From NCBI GenBank assembly GCA_051294375.1, contig CM119265.1:29226540-29290539 (forward strand): a stretch of DNA of 64,000 bases. The letters run 5' to 3'. Source of the DNA: Paraspadella gotoi (lineage: Eukaryota > Chaetognatha). Shown here in pieces: positions 1 through 11,935 of this stretch. Made by a program: the position numbers and the translations under genes. Under the pieces are notes generated by a model, which made no database searches, was not told where the DNA came from, and worked only from the letters and a program-made list of their open reading frames with translations. The first letter of the stretch is position 1. Each line of letters opens with the position of its first letter.

Positions 1-1579
1 AACTATCATCCTTTTTTAAATTGATCATCATACAATTTACTCTCTCTTTAGAGAGAGAGAAAGAAAGAGAGAGAGAGAGCTCTCAATGATTGACTACATT
101 TTGTTTCGATGCGCTGGATTTCTTGAGCTTATCATCGAGGGATGGAAGTCTTGAGTGGCATGAGTTACCATTTGGGATTGGCGGTTGTGATAAGCAATGG
201 AGGTAGCGAGTGAAGTGAAAACTTTTATTAAGGTTCCACACATGCATCCATTGCTGTTCTTTGAAGCTATATATTTTAATATTTAGTTACTATTTTATTT
301 ATAAACACATTTTCGTCTTTTGACCGAGTGGTCCCATTTTGACCGAGTGGTCCCATTTTGGAAACAATTATTACTAGACAAAGGGGAGAACAAAGTTGAT
401 ATAAAAGTATTTCAGTGTAGCCGGGAATTGCAATATATTGAACCCGCCTACAAACATGACACCGGTGTCTCATTGAGTAATACCATCAGCTTATGAGGAT
501 TAGGCACCGGGATGGATCGCCAATGACACTTAACCTAATAACGAGAAGCTTGAGGCCTGCCATAAGCCGCCTTGGGTGTGGACAATAGAGCGTAGTGAAA
601 GTTAAATAGGAAAATTCTAAATGTCAATTATGAACAACATACCATCAGTGAAAATTAATTTGTAAAAAAAATTAATTTTATGTTCTTTAATTTTCGTAGT
701 AGGCTATATTTATATATAGTACTATCACAACGAAACAGAAAGGAAAAAACACAAAGTACTATCCTTATAAAATCGAAAAATTTCAAAATAGGCTTTTCTC
801 AACTTTGATTGCAGATTTGTCAAAAGTTGATGAAAGAAAATATAAATAATTTTTACAAAATTATTGCATTAAGGGGGTTAAAAATTAAAAAACTATAAGT
901 AATGTATACATTTTTAATTTTCAACTTAAAATATAGGTTTATTTAATGTTTGATCAACTTAATGAAAGAATTTTTTAAAAAAGAGTTATATTTCTTTATA
1001 TCAAATTTTCATGACGAATCCAAATCTGCAAAAAAATCTTACAAAAAATAATTTTGAAATTTTAACATTTATTGGATTAATATAAACATGGCCTACTGCG
1101 TAAATTGTAAAATTGATTATAATTTTTTTTATACACAAATGTTCATTATTATAATATTGTTCGTTCCTCACTTTTATAATTTTAGCTAAATTCATAATTT
1201 TTACTACGCCTTAGTGGACAACCCCAAAGCCTCGTTCCTTAGCTGCGAGATAGCGAAACAAAACTCGATCTTTTGAGACAAAAAAATTGAAGTAATAAGT
1301 TCAACATTAATCCTTCTTGCATTTGGTGTGTATTTATAGCGAAAGATTATCTCTCTCTCTCTCTCCTCTCCTCTCCTCTCTCTTCTCTTGAATCTTAAAC
1401 AATCAAAATTCACACCATCACATAAGTTCTCCATCTTTATTTTTCCGCTTTAACCCCATCACCTTTCCACTCCATCATCGAGAAGACAGAACTACATCGT
1501 TCCATCCTCTCAAATTTGGCTCTTTGGCCTATGGGCATTTTGATGGGGTGAGAGAGAGAAGAGAGAGAGAAGGGAGAGA

Positions 1580-1613
<34 letters not shown>

Positions 1614-2569
1614 TTTATTATCTTTCGCTAGCGTTTTTATCAAGGGCCATGACCCGCGAAGCGGTTCAGCTTGATATTGATTCGGGTGAGCTTCTTTGTG
1701 AACGTAGTCGTCCGTCGTCGTCGTCGTCGTCGGCGTCAGTCGTCGGCCGTCACGCTGTTTTTAAATAAAATCTACTACGCTTTTATTAGCGTTTGGCCTG
1801 TGACTTCACCGTTTTTTTTTAAATAAAAATTATTTATGAATTATGATAAAGTTTTACAAAAGTGTCATTCATAGTAAGTTAAAATTTAGATATGGCTTCT
1901 CAACTTGGAATAGCTTTGATATTTTCTTATTACATTTGGATTAAGTATTTTTTGGTTTGAATTTTCCACTTCATTATGATTTACTGCAATATGCAAATGA
2001 GAATTATAAGTACTGATTATAATATCCAAATTAGTATAATAGAAATGCTTTAAGCTAATTTACATATTGCAGTATATAATATTGAAGATGAACTTAAAAA
2101 AATTTTTTTTAAATTTCCTAATAAAAATCGGGAAACTCTTCCAAAGGAATTTTTTTAAATGAGAAGCTACATCTTAATTTAATACAAATAAAAATAAAAA
2201 CTCTTTTACAAGCTTGCGATTGGAAAAAAATTTCGAAAAGATTTCCAATTGTAAAACGCATTGTAACATTTTTTGCCTTCCTCTTTTATTTGTTTTTATT
2301 ATAAAATATATTTTTTTTTAGGCGCTGCCTCTTTTCTGAATCGTTTAAAAACGAGTTCAGTTTTCTCTCTGTCTCTGCTTTTGTGTGCGTTCTCTTGCGT
2401 GATGCGTTTCCGTTTTTTTGAAAATTCTGATTATTTTTTTCTTTCTAAAAAAACGATATATATTTGATCAGGCGGCGGCACTTTCTGAATCGTTTAAAAA
2501 AACGAAGTTCAGGCTTTCTCTCTCTCGCACCCTCCCCCTCCCCCCTATCTCCGCTCCGTCTCCCTGCCG

Positions 2570-2619
<50 letters not shown>

Positions 2620-2629
2620 GTCTTTTTTT
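1..2629. other. AT-rich non-coding stretch with short microsatellites
   Basis: No gene seen. It holds (GA)n at 49-80, CT/GA blocks at 1351-1388 and 1545-1613, (CGT)n at 1708-1734, and two TTTTACTACGCCTTAG-type words (near 1199 and, past the gap, 2679). A (CT)n block at 2571-2620 leads into the gap. 450-620 is less AT-rich (GATGGATCGCCAATGACAC; ATAAGCCGCCTTGG, a word shared with 4257-4271). Confidence 0.6.
309..353 (+). repeat. Duplicated TTTTGACCGAGTGGTCCCA
   Basis: Two adjacent 19-20-base copies, each with the near-palindrome GACCGAGTGGTC. No known site recognised. Confidence 0.5.
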
Positions 2630-2654
2630 NNNNNNNNNNNNNNNNNNNNNNNNN
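2630..2654. other. Assembly gap, 25 N
   Basis: Exactly 25 N after a CT-rich block. Confidence 0.95.
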
Positions 2655-3026
2655 TAATTAAAGTTAAACTTAGGAATTTTACTACGCCTTAGTCGGTATG
2701 TCTGTCCGTCGGTCTGTCCCTCATTATTATTTTGATGCAATGCATGTCATAAATATATGGGCAAGAAAAGTTTTTTAGTCATTTCATGTCATGTCATATC
2801 ATGTGATCAAAGGGAAATACACGTGAAAAAAAACTCACTGCGGCGCAACACATTGGAATTACCGTTCTTGTTCTTAATTATCTAGGCTAAAAAAAGAACT
2901 TTAAACTTTAAAGTTTAAACTATTTTATCAATAATATAATGTACAGCATCAACTCTGCTTTTAAAATGATCTTTGATGCATTATTCTCTCATCTGCGCCA
3001 TAAGCAAAACGATTAGGAGATTTAGT

Positions 3027-3105
3027 CCCTCTCTCTCTCTCTCTCTCTCTCCCTCCACTCTCTCTCTTTCTGTCTCTCTCTCCCTCCCTTCACTCTATCT
3101 CTCTA
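3027..3105 (+). repeat. (CT)n microsatellite, interrupted
   Basis: CT runs broken by CCCTCC and TGT. Confidence 0.85.
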
Positions 3106-3134
3106 CCGCTCGGACATGACCTTAACCCTTGCAT

Positions 3135-3190
3135 TCATCGCTCTTTTTTCCCTCCCGAGTTCGAATCCCCTTAACGAGTTGTTGCCTCCA
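3135..3190 (+). repeat. B box-like tRNA-derived fragment
   Basis: CCCGAGTTCGAATCCCC at 3154-3170 looks like a tRNA T arm. No convincing A box upstream. Confidence 0.25.
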
Positions 3191-3222
3191 GATCACGTGA
3201 CTTAAATCACGTGACTTAAATC
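3190..3222 (+). repeat. Duplicated ATCACGTGACTTAA (E-box CACGTG)
   Basis: Two tandem 14-mers ATCACGTGACTTAA, each with CACGTG. Single CACGTG sites also lie near 10625 and 18849. Regulatory meaning is unknown. Confidence 0.3.
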
Positions 3223-3244
3223 ATTCGCGTCGCTTAAGTTTTTT

Positions 3245-3566
3245 NNNNNNNNNNNNNNNNNNNNNNNNNNNNNNNNNNNNNNNNNNNNNNNNNNNNNNNN
3301 NNNNNNNNNNNNNNNNNNNNNNNNNNNNNNNNNNNNNNNNNNNNNNNNNNNNNNNNNNNNNNNNNNNNNNNNNNNNNNNNNNNNNNNNNNNNNNNNNNNN
3401 NNNNNNNNNNNNNNNNNNNNNNNNNNNNNNNNNNNNNNNNNNNNNNNNNNNNNNNNNNNNNNNNNNNNNNNNNNNNNNNNNNNNNNNNNNNNNNNNNNNN
3501 NNNNNNNNNNNNNNNNNNNNNNNNNNNNNNNNNNNNNNNNNNNNNNNNNNNNNNNNNNNNNNNNNN
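3245..3566. other. Assembly gap, 322 N
   Basis: Followed by tandem repeat units, so an array probably lies inside. Confidence 0.95.
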
Positions 3567-3660
3567 TAAATCATCTTCTAAATTTAAATTATCGAGTTCA
3601 TTCCTAAATCATCTTCTTAATTTAAATAATCGAGTTCATTCCTAAATCATCTACGAAATC
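3567..3660 (+). repeat. ~38-bp tandem repeat at gap edge
   Basis: TAAATCATCTTCTAAATTTA, then ATTATCGAGTTCATTCC, occurs two and a half times with small changes. Confidence 0.75.
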
Positions 3661-3792
3661 TAAAGCGATTAACATGAAATATTTTCGATTGACTTCATCA
3701 GCCAATGAATTCGTTGCTGTCTGCAATATTGACCTTCTGGCCAAAGGCCATCTGCGGCCTGTTGGCCAGAATATCGATAATGATAAGGAAGA

Positions 3793-3894
3793 CGACAACG
3801 ACGACGACGACGACGACAATGATGATGATGATGATGATGATAATAATGACGATGATGATGATAATGACGATGATTATGATGATGATGATGATGA
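3793..3894 (+). repeat. (GAC/GAT)n triplet array
   Basis: GAC triplets grade into GAT triplets and run into the next gap; open in several frames, not coding. Confidence 0.85.
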
Positions 3895-4228
3895 NNNNNN
3901 NNNNNNNNNNNNNNNNNNNNNNNNNNNNNNNNNNNNNNNNNNNNNNNNNNNNNNNNNNNNNNNNNNNNNNNNNNNNNNNNNNNNNNNNNNNNNNNNNNNN
4001 NNNNNNNNNNNNNNNNNNNNNNNNNNNNNNNNNNNNNNNNNNNNNNNNNNNNNNNNNNNNNNNNNNNNNNNNNNNNNNNNNNNNNNNNNNNNNNNNNNNN
4101 NNNNNNNNNNNNNNNNNNNNNNNNNNNNNNNNNNNNNNNNNNNNNNNNNNNNNNNNNNNNNNNNNNNNNNNNNNNNNNNNNNNNNNNNNNNNNNNNNNNN
4201 NNNNNNNNNNNNNNNNNNNNNNNNNNNN
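3895..4228. other. Assembly gap, 334 N
   Basis: Starts inside a (GAT)n array. Confidence 0.95.
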
Positions 4229-4380
4229 CCTACCCTGCGGGAAGATTGACGACGGCCGTAAGCCGCCTTGGCAAACTCTCAAGCCTGGTTTCAAGCCCAG
4301 GACCCGTTCCATGTCTGCTAGAGGGAGTTATCGAAGTTACGGATAGTCAACTTCAGCCAACTTAGCGCCATATCCACATA
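4229..4380. other. GC-richer unexplained segment
   Basis: Contains GCCGTAAGCCGCCTTGGC and GGTTTCAAGCCCAGGACCC. It shares GCCGCCTTGG with 567-577. No frame of note. Confidence 0.3.
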
Positions 4381-4729
4381 ATGACGATGATGATGTTAAT
4401 AATGATGACGATGATGATGATGATAAAGATCAATCATAATAATCTAGTCACCTATAATCATAATATATTAAACTTGAAATTATTTTTTTGTTACGTTTCT
4501 TTCATTTTTTTATCATCATTCCTCACGGTTAAGAAAATGTTACGACATCTGACGGATAAAAAAGGAACTAAAGAAGAAAAAAAGCAAAAGAAAAGTAAAA
4601 AGCAAAACAATCAAAAAAAGCAAAAAAAGAAAAGTTAAGCAAATAAAAACAAAACCCAATAACTGGCGACAACGGTCTTTTCATTTTGTGTGTGTGTGTT
4701 TGAAAGAGAGAGAGAGAGAGAGAGAGAGA
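4381..4729 (+). repeat. (GAT)n, A-rich tract and (GA)n
   Basis: ATGATGACGATGATG words, then an AAAAAGCAAAAG-rich stretch (4555-4640), (GT)n at 4687-4700 and (GA)n at 4704-4729. Confidence 0.7.
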
Positions 4730-4754
4730 NNNNNNNNNNNNNNNNNNNNNNNNN
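4730..4754. other. Assembly gap, 25 N
   Basis: Placed at the end of a (GA)n run. Confidence 0.95.
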
Positions 4755-6023
4755 AATTCATGAGAACAGAAAATAACGAGTCTGTTGTATGGAGAAAAAA
4801 AAAGACGAGAGTGGAGAAAGCGATGCCTTTTTATTCGCGTATAATTGTATAATTATTAGTATTCGTTTAGTCGATAGAATCATTTGTTTTCCGCTGTAAT
4901 ATCTGAATTTACTCTTTCCCGCCGATCAGCTGTTAATGTAGTAACGCAGAGCGTGTTTCAGTTTTATCTTTCACAAGTCATTACTCTCAATTCAAACCGT
5001 GTAGTAAAAATGAAAAGAAAATCTTTAAATTAATGTTTTTGTACTACGTTTACTGCCAATGTTTTATTCTCTAATGCTGGAAGACCAAAATTGAAGGTTA
5101 GTTATACATTGGAATTTATATTGAAATTGTACTTAGGTTATATTATGTTACTTTATTAAGGTTAAAGTTTAAAGTTTATTTAATACTAATTTAGCATTGT
5201 CTATTTTTGTGTGTTTTAATTGCACATTGCCCCATTTCTACTTGAACCTCCGTCTTGCCTACCTGCCTTCTACATTGCTTACCATGAATATTTGTACCTG
5301 ATTTTGGAAATTGCTCACTATCTCAACATGTGGCTGACTATTTTTTGCTTTATTACATGGTTCTAAGAATCATAAGGAGTTATAGTTAAGGTGTTTTACA
5401 TGGGATAGAACTGTTTGTTTCCAAAGGATACTTGTTTCGAGAAGAGTTGAACACGGATTGACATTCAATAATTAATTAGGGCACAAATGTAGAGGCACTC
5501 TAGGAAGAATGAGATGAACTGTAGGACATTGTTTTATTTGCGAATAATCATCGGATTTATCTAGGTCGCGCGGCTTAAAGAAGCGCTTCAGTTTATAAAC
5601 TTCACATTTTCTTGAGTGCCAGTTAATGTGGTACAATTCCCTTGTGCCCTCATTTTAATTTACTTGGTGTTATTACCCAAGCTTTCGTGGTTTTATTGAT
5701 TTAAGCTTAAGTTACTGATGTCTGTATGCTTTTATGTTCTTAAAACCCTAGGAGGTTCAAAGTCATGAAGGTGTTGCGCTTTCCCTGTTTGGACAGGGAC
5801 CAAGCCTCAAGGCCTTTGTCTATTGATCTTTTAGATTTATAAGGATCATTTGATTTATTCTGCCATGGCTATGGCCCCTAATTCACTGGAAAGACGTTCT
5901 TGAGATCTTGAAATGGCAGAAGCTGAACAGGCATACGATTAGTTGATTCATCATTGCATTAGCAGCTGCCAAGGACCGCGCCTAGAGTGAGCCGCTTCAA
6001 GCGTCACTTCAGAGTGCCAAGGG
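4755..6023. other. Mostly unique AT-rich DNA, no gene found
   Basis: This is the longest repeat-poor stretch in the first 10 kb. The part from 5750 to 6020 is less AT-rich (CAAGCCTCAAGGCC, GCCATGGCTATGGCC, GCCGCTTCAAGCGTC) but has no open frame of interest. Confidence 0.4.
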
Positions 6024-6290
6024 ATGCCGTTCTTAAGATGTGACAAAGTAGATGCCATTGAAACAATTTTTTTTTTTAATTGTCTTTTCTTTTCTTTTTT
6101 GTTTCAGATTCAGAATAAAAAGGAAGACGAAGATACAATTGAAAACCAAAACAACATCCTCAGCAACAACAGCATCAAGTACAACAGCAACAACTACATC
6201 ATGATCCCCATCCTCTCAATGAAAACAAAGGATTTTTTAATGAACGAGACACTTTTTTATGAATGTCTTCTTTATCTCTCAATTCCTTCT
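6024..6290 (+). other. Acceptor-like site (CAG at 6107) followed by a possible exon
   Basis: A 40-base T-rich tract ends in TTTTGTTTCAG at 6097-6107. The sequence after it (KKEDEDTIENQNNIL in the frame open from 6024) is hydrophilic and then Asn/Ser-rich, but the frame runs on into a CT-rich low-complexity tract. Only a weak candidate exon. Confidence 0.15.
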
Positions 6291-6510
6291 ATTCTCTTTC
6301 TCCTTCTTTTCCTCTCTATATCCCTTCTACCTCTCTTCTTCTCTCCCTCTCTTCCCCAGTCCCATTCTCCTCTCTGTTTTTCTTCTCTATCACCTCATCC
6401 CTCTCTTTCTTCCTATCTTTCCTCCTCTTCCCTCTCTTACCTCCCTCTCTTTTTTTTTCCCTGCCTCTCTTCCCCTCCTAATCTCCCCATCTTTTTCTGC
6501 TAATCTTTCT
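6291..6510 (+). repeat. CT-rich low-complexity tract
   Basis: Irregular CTCTT/CCTCT words, open in all frames. Confidence 0.7.
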
Positions 6511-6776
6511 CCTAATCTCCCACTCTCTCCCCTGATATTCTTCCTCCTAATCTCCCACTCTCTCCCCTGATATTCTTCCTCCTAATCTCCCACTCTCTCC
6601 CCTGATATTCTTCCTCCTAATCTCCCACTCTCTCCACTGATATTCTTTCTCCTAATCTCCACTCTCTCCCCTGATATTCTTCCTCCTAATCTCCCACTCT
6701 CTCCCCTGATATTCTTCCTCCTAATCTCCCACTCTCTCCCCTGATATTCTTCCTCCTGATCTCCCACTCTCTCCCC
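6511..6776 (+). repeat. 35-bp minisatellite, ~7.6 copies
   Basis: The unit is CCTAATCTCCCACTCTCTCC followed by CCTGATATTCTTCCT. Copies are nearly identical; one lacks a base and one has ACTGAT for CCTGAT. A period of 35 does not keep a reading frame. Confidence 0.9.
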
Positions 6777-7127
6777 CTCTCCTTCTTACTTGTCGTCGAC
6801 GTTAATTAAACAAAAGAAATCATATTCTCGCGTCACAAAAAAAAATCAATAATAAAATTATAAAAATTACAAACAGATATTGTGAACGACTTTAAAATTT
6901 ATTAAAATCTTCTCCTCGAAGAATCGAAAGAAAAAAAATATAAAAGTAAAATGGATTCAATAATTAGTTGTTTTTTTTCTTCTTTTTATTGCCAGTTGTA
7001 TAAAGCGTTGACATCTGTAGACATCTGCCTCTCATCTGTAGACAGGATCTTTTTCCCACGCACCATAAGAGAAAAAGATTTAATATTCTTATCTTATTTT
7101 AATTTGAGTTCTTTGCTTCTTAAAAGA

Positions 7128-7321
7128 NNNNNNNNNNNNNNNNNNNNNNNNNNNNNNNNNNNNNNNNNNNNNNNNNNNNNNNNNNNNNNNNNNNNNNNNN
7201 NNNNNNNNNNNNNNNNNNNNNNNNNNNNNNNNNNNNNNNNNNNNNNNNNNNNNNNNNNNNNNNNNNNNNNNNNNNNNNNNNNNNNNNNNNNNNNNNNNNN
7301 NNNNNNNNNNNNNNNNNNNNN
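7128..7321. other. Assembly gap, 194 N
   Basis: In AT-rich sequence. Confidence 0.95.
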
Positions 7322-7410
7322 GAAAATATTTCCCCGACCCTTTGACTCTTTAGCAACGAGGACAACAACAACAAAAACAACAACAAAAGACAAGGTTTCT
7401 GGTTGTTTTC

Positions 7411-7450
7411 TTTTATTTTATTTTCTTTTCTTTTCTTTTCTTTTCTTTTC
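7411..7450 (+). repeat. (CTTTT)n microsatellite, left of gap
   Basis: Same pentamer as right of the gap (7717-7750). Confidence 0.9.
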
Positions 7451-7716
7451 NNNNNNNNNNNNNNNNNNNNNNNNNNNNNNNNNNNNNNNNNNNNNNNNNN
7501 NNNNNNNNNNNNNNNNNNNNNNNNNNNNNNNNNNNNNNNNNNNNNNNNNNNNNNNNNNNNNNNNNNNNNNNNNNNNNNNNNNNNNNNNNNNNNNNNNNNN
7601 NNNNNNNNNNNNNNNNNNNNNNNNNNNNNNNNNNNNNNNNNNNNNNNNNNNNNNNNNNNNNNNNNNNNNNNNNNNNNNNNNNNNNNNNNNNNNNNNNNNN
7701 NNNNNNNNNNNNNNNN
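7451..7716. other. Assembly gap, 266 N, inside (CTTTT)n
   Basis: Both flanks are (CTTTT)n. Confidence 0.95.
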
Positions 7717-7750
7717 CTTTTCTTTTCTTTTCTTTTCTTTTCTTTTCTTT
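7717..7750 (+). repeat. (CTTTT)n microsatellite, right of gap
   Basis: About 7 pentamers. Confidence 0.9.
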
Positions 7751-7834
7751 GTTTTATTTGATTCTTTTTGATTTCTCTGTCTCTTCAAATTGTTTGTTCT
7801 TTCCTTCTCCTTTCTCAAAGAACTAGTCTGACTC

Positions 7835-7899
<65 letters not shown>
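7835..7899 (+). repeat. (CT)n microsatellite
   Basis: About 32 uninterrupted CT dimers. Confidence 0.95.
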
Positions 7900-7903
<4 letters not shown>

Positions 7904-7970
7904 TTCCCGCCTCCTGCCAAGGTTGATCTTTTGTCCGCAATTTTTTTGCTTCTTCTTAAGAGGCGTCATG

Positions 7971-8003
<33 letters not shown>

Positions 8004-8004
8004 T
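7971..8004 (+). repeat. (CGT)n microsatellite
   Basis: 11 triplets. Confidence 0.95.
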
Positions 8005-8261
8005 TTTGTGAATTCTTCATCAATATCGATCCAAGTTGGTCTCATCCTCATTTTCCCTTTAAAGTCTTATTCTTCATCCTCCTCTTTTTATTCTTTGCTG
8101 TCGTCTTTATCTAAATTATCCAAAATAGAAATAATTGTATTGTCCTTTTTTTTTCTGCAATGACTTTTTTTCAAGTTTATTATTCAAGTATTTTGATTTT
8201 TTTTTTCTCTTTCTCATTATTGTTACAAAAATCTAATATTCTAATATTAGGAAAAAAGGAA

Positions 8262-8380
8262 GCTTGAAGGCTTTGTTATTTTCTTTTAGAATCATGAAGT
8301 GCTTAAACCATCAGAGCCTGTCTAATGTCAGGGCCAAGATAGATTATTCATTATATGAATGGATAATTTTATATTGTTTG
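8262..8380 (+). repeat. Interspersed family R2, copy 1
   Basis: Contains AAACCATCAGAGCCTGTCTA, TGTCAGGGCCAAGATAG, then ATTCATTATATGAATGGATA and ATTTTATATTG. It aligns with the copies at 16.3 and 40.3 kb. Confidence 0.55.
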
Positions 8381-8609
8381 TATCAATTTTATATAATTAA
8401 TATATAAGAGTATATCATTTTCTAAAAAACTTGATTTCATCTCTTTCCTATTTTTACTTCTTTAGTTTAGTTTAGTTTAGTTCATTTTACTTTAGTGTTT
8501 AATTTCTCTTTCACTTTTTTCTCAGAATCTTAAGTCTTCTTTCCCATTCTTCTTCTCTTCCTCTCTCTCACTCTGCAAACAAGAAAACCTGGAAATTTTA
8601 GCAAACAGG

Positions 8610-9034
8610 ATGGAAAATGTTCACCGTGCTCCCCCAATTAATAAAAGTGTTGAAAATATATTTAAAGAAATCACTAGGCTAAAAAAATGAAACCTCATGT
8701 TTTCAATTTAAAACCAAACTATAACCAATTTTCAGACATGGAAAACTTTGTAATCTCAAAAACATGGAAAGAACTAATAAGAGACTTGGAAGAAATCGGC
8801 CCAGGAAAAAAGTGGTATCACTCCAATGTTGTTAAAGATCCTGCCAGATGTTGCCCTAATTGCTCGTTTGTGACATTATGCAAGAATGCCTTCGTACATG
8901 CCACTTCCCAGATGAATGGAAAACTCAAATCTGCGGATGCTCTTAAAACCCGGAAAAGATCCAAAAGATGTAAAAAGCTACAGACGATAAGCCTCATATC
9001 TGTCGCGAGGAAAAAATTCTGGAAAGGTTTGTAA
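8610..9034 (+). pseudogene. Coding-like region, two overlapping frames (26 and 115 codons), identity unknown
   Basis: A first frame starts at ATG 8610 (MENVHRAPPINKSVENIF) and stops at 8688-8690. A second ATG at 8687 opens a 115-codon frame, so ATG and TGA overlap in an A-run. A single-base length error there would join the two. The second frame is not low-complexity: it has a hydrophilic N-terminus, KTWKELIRDLEEIGPGKKWY, then a Cys cluster CCPNCSFVTLC around residues 61-71 and a basic tail (KTRKRSKRCKK). The end overlaps AAAG|GTTTGT, a weak donor. TTTTAGCAAACAG just before 8610 could act as an acceptor. I cannot place the protein in a family; a decayed gene, one real exon, or an old transposon ORF are all possible. 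Confidence 0.35.
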
Positions 9035-9627
9035 AAATGAAATATGTACAGTGCGTGAGGGAAACAAGAGCCATGGAGTAATCTACAGTCAGCCTATAAA
9101 AATGAAAAAATACATTATTGAACTTACCAATCCATACTCCCAATCGCGCTAGTCATCGATGCAAGCAACTCTACAAACCTCTCTGAAACCTGTTTTGCTT
9201 CTGCACTGAAAGAGAATCCTAAATATCGCAGAAAAAAATGACCTTTTCGACGACATCATCAAAAGATCAAGATGAGGAGAATGTAAAAACTCACATTTCC
9301 CCTATGGAAAAACGGTTTCTCATAAACTTTGTTGTAAACGTTTGTATGAATGTTTCAGAACTACAAAACGACCGGAGGTTGGATGGAAATTGCTGAAGGA
9401 CTAGACCCTGGAGTCAGTGGACTTCAGTGAGGACCAGCCACTTCGTGAATCTTCCAGGGAAGGACGTGGCCGTCAGGCCCTGCCCCCTGGAGACAGCCAA
9501 CAGGCCCTCTGCTCTGAACGTGGCCAATCGGCCAGTTCTGAGTTGGAATGCGTCGAATAACAGTAGAAAACTACAAATTTTAACTACATTGAATGATGTA
9601 TTTGTTTATTGCCAAGGGATTCTTTAG
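9035..9627 (+). pseudogene. Further short coding-like fragments, less AT-rich than the flanks
   Basis: Several short open frames follow the previous feature. One beginning at an ATG near 9238 has about 52 codons and includes ISPMEKRFLINFVVNV. A different frame over the same bases reads SHKLCCKRLYECFRTTKRP with no stop for about 40 codons. From 9427 a frame of 66 codons includes GKDVAVRPCPLETANRPSAL. Base composition at 9380-9550 is clearly richer in G+C than the surroundings, with repeated GGCCNNCAGGCC-like words. The mixture of frames suggests a degraded gene or transposon. No function can be assigned. Confidence 0.25.
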
Positions 9628-9781
9628 AAAAAAGGGACCACAGTTCCTGCCTAATACTTGTGTGTACTATAAAGATTCTGTGTTTTTAGTATTGGCCTTC
9701 AGCATTATTAGACAAAAGACCCTTAGACGTACTCGATACTGTCCAGGTCAGTGTAATCTTTCTATTTCTATTTCTATATTT

Positions 9782-9783
9782 CC

Positions 9784-9820
<37 letters not shown>

Positions 9821-10000
9821 CTCTCTTCTTCTCTCTCTCTCTCTCTCTCTTTCTCTCTTTTTCTCCTTCCCACCTTCCTCATTCTCCTCTTTTTCTCCCT
9901 CCCTTCCACTTCCCTTCATTTTTTCTCCCCTCCCCTCCCTCTCTCTCTCTCTCACTCTCCCTCCCTCCTTTTCTCTCATCAATATGATCGTCTTTTCCCT
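9782..10000 (+). repeat. (CT)n and CT-rich tract
   Basis: CT dimers with TTCTC interruptions up to ~9852, then irregular CCCTC/TTCTC. Confidence 0.85.
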
Positions 10001-10106
10001 TTTTTTCTCCCAAAATTTGAAATTCAAATTCTTCTTTTTTTTCTTTTTCTTCTTTTTCTCTCGATTCACGAATTCAACGTCAAAAGAAAATTCCAGTTTA
10101 TTTTTT

Positions 10107-10500
10107 AGTCGGATCAGCTTATGAGCAGCTTCCTGCTTTATAATTTACTTTGTCGGTCCGTCGGTTCTACTCCTAAATCTTGTTGGTAGGTCACTGAGAT
10201 TATGTCAGAATATCGAATAAATTATGCACAAAAAATTGATGTATGCCCGTCCGTCTTACTGTCTGTCCATGCATTCGTCCGTCTGTCAATCTGTCCATCC
10301 GTCTTTTGCTTTGAACTCATGAGTCGTTGGGGATTTTCACATGAAGTTTAAACAAAAAACCTGTTTCACTATTAAATTATATTTTTTTATTTATATATTA
10401 AATGTAAATAGAAAATTAATTAATTAAATAATAGCTGCTCTGCTGCTTACCGCTAATGATCGTGGCAGATCCGGCATTGTTTGCTCAAACTTGTTTTTTT
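10107..10500 (+). repeat. Interspersed family R1, copy 1
   Basis: The head GTCGGATCAGCTTATGAGC is followed by AATCTTGTTGGTAGGTCACT, ATGTCAGAATATCGAAT and AATTATGCA, a CCGTCCGTC-rich stretch, an AT-rich part with AATTAATTAATT, and a tail with AATGATCGTGGCAGATCCGG then TTTGCTCAAACTTGTTTTT. The same order is seen at 62697-63440, and parts recur inverted at 41.6-42.9 kb. Unrelated DNA flanks each copy, so this is a dispersed element. No coding capacity is apparent. The class (MITE, SINE tail or LINE 3' end) is undecided. Confidence 0.6.
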
Positions 10501-11879
10501 ATTTTAATGAAAATTTATTTTCTTCTGCTTTCGACATTTTTCTCTCTCTTCACCGTTTTTAGTTTCACAGGTTTAATTTATCATTTTTTTTGTGAGGGGA
10601 ATTTGGAAAGTTTTATACTCGTCCAATCACGTGATCAATTGAAAGTAGCATCACATGAAACTAATTTCAGGTCATTTCAGTTCATTTCAGTTGGCTGAGA
10701 GATAGCTTATCATAAAACTTTACTACTTTATGTTGCATAGTAGGCATAGTTTGAATCGTTTCATACTTGTGTAGTGATCATTTGGAAATACGTTCACAAA
10801 ATAAAGTCACATCAGCGCATTTATTAATTGAATTATGTTAAAAAAAAAACTTATTATCATGTAGACTAATTTGATAAGTTTAGTTTGTATTTTATTTATC
10901 GTGATATCAATATTGAATATTCTGTTCTATTTTTTCATCTAATTATTTCATAAATATTTTTTTTTAAATCCGCTGTTAGTTTTAAAATCGATTTATTCAT
11001 GAAGGCATTGAATTAAAATCAAAATCAAATTAATATTCGTTTAAAAAAAATACGTTGAAACAATTTCCGTTGATAAAAGGTAAAATTTCAAAAACTCATT
11101 AATTTTAATTATCGGCAAAAAATGGATCCACGGAGTTAAAAAAGAAGCAAAAAAGAAAAGAAAAGCAAAAAAAGCAAAGTAATGCAAAAACGACGACGAC
11201 GAAAGTCTTTTGTCAGTTTCTAATCTTAACAAAAAGTAAGACCCATGGTCAAGATATTAGTTCGAATTTCTAATCCGTTCATTAAAACTCATTAAAATGA
11301 TACATTTTAGCAATGTATCTTTTATCTTTTTTTACAATCAATTCTATATTTAGTCTCTTTTTAGTTTATTTGATACTTGTTTATTTTCTATTTCAAGATT
11401 TGCATATTTCATTCTTTTGCTCCAAAAGTCATCGTTCTTTTTGATATCTATCTCTTTTTGATATCTATCTTCGATATCTATTTTTATCTCTATCGTTTCT
11501 TTTTTTTGTTCCCTAAAAAAATGTCTGCTATCGATTTGTCAATTCATTCATTTATCTTTTTCTGTCTTTATCTTTTTGTCTCACTTTCTTTCTTTCAGTC
11601 TAGATATATATATGTTTTCTTTCTTTTAATTTTTAATTTTTCTTTATTCAATCTTTTTATTTTTATCGCGTTTGTATCTCTTCTTTGTCTGTCTGTCTGC
11701 CTGTTTCTTTTTTCTCTCCTATTCTCTCTTTCTTTTCAACTCTAATGTCTAAGATGATAAATGAAGTTTGATATAAAAAATTTCCTTTGCGTATTTTTCC
11801 CTTTTTTTCTTTTTTTTTAGAAAATCGCATAAAAAAAAAGATTCAACTGCAAAAAGAAATCGTTTTGCGCGGGAAAATT

Positions 11880-11935
<56 letters not shown>

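Noticed and set aside
6511-6776. Repeat protein encoded by the 35-bp array
   Set aside because: A 35-base period is not a multiple of three, so each copy is read in another frame.
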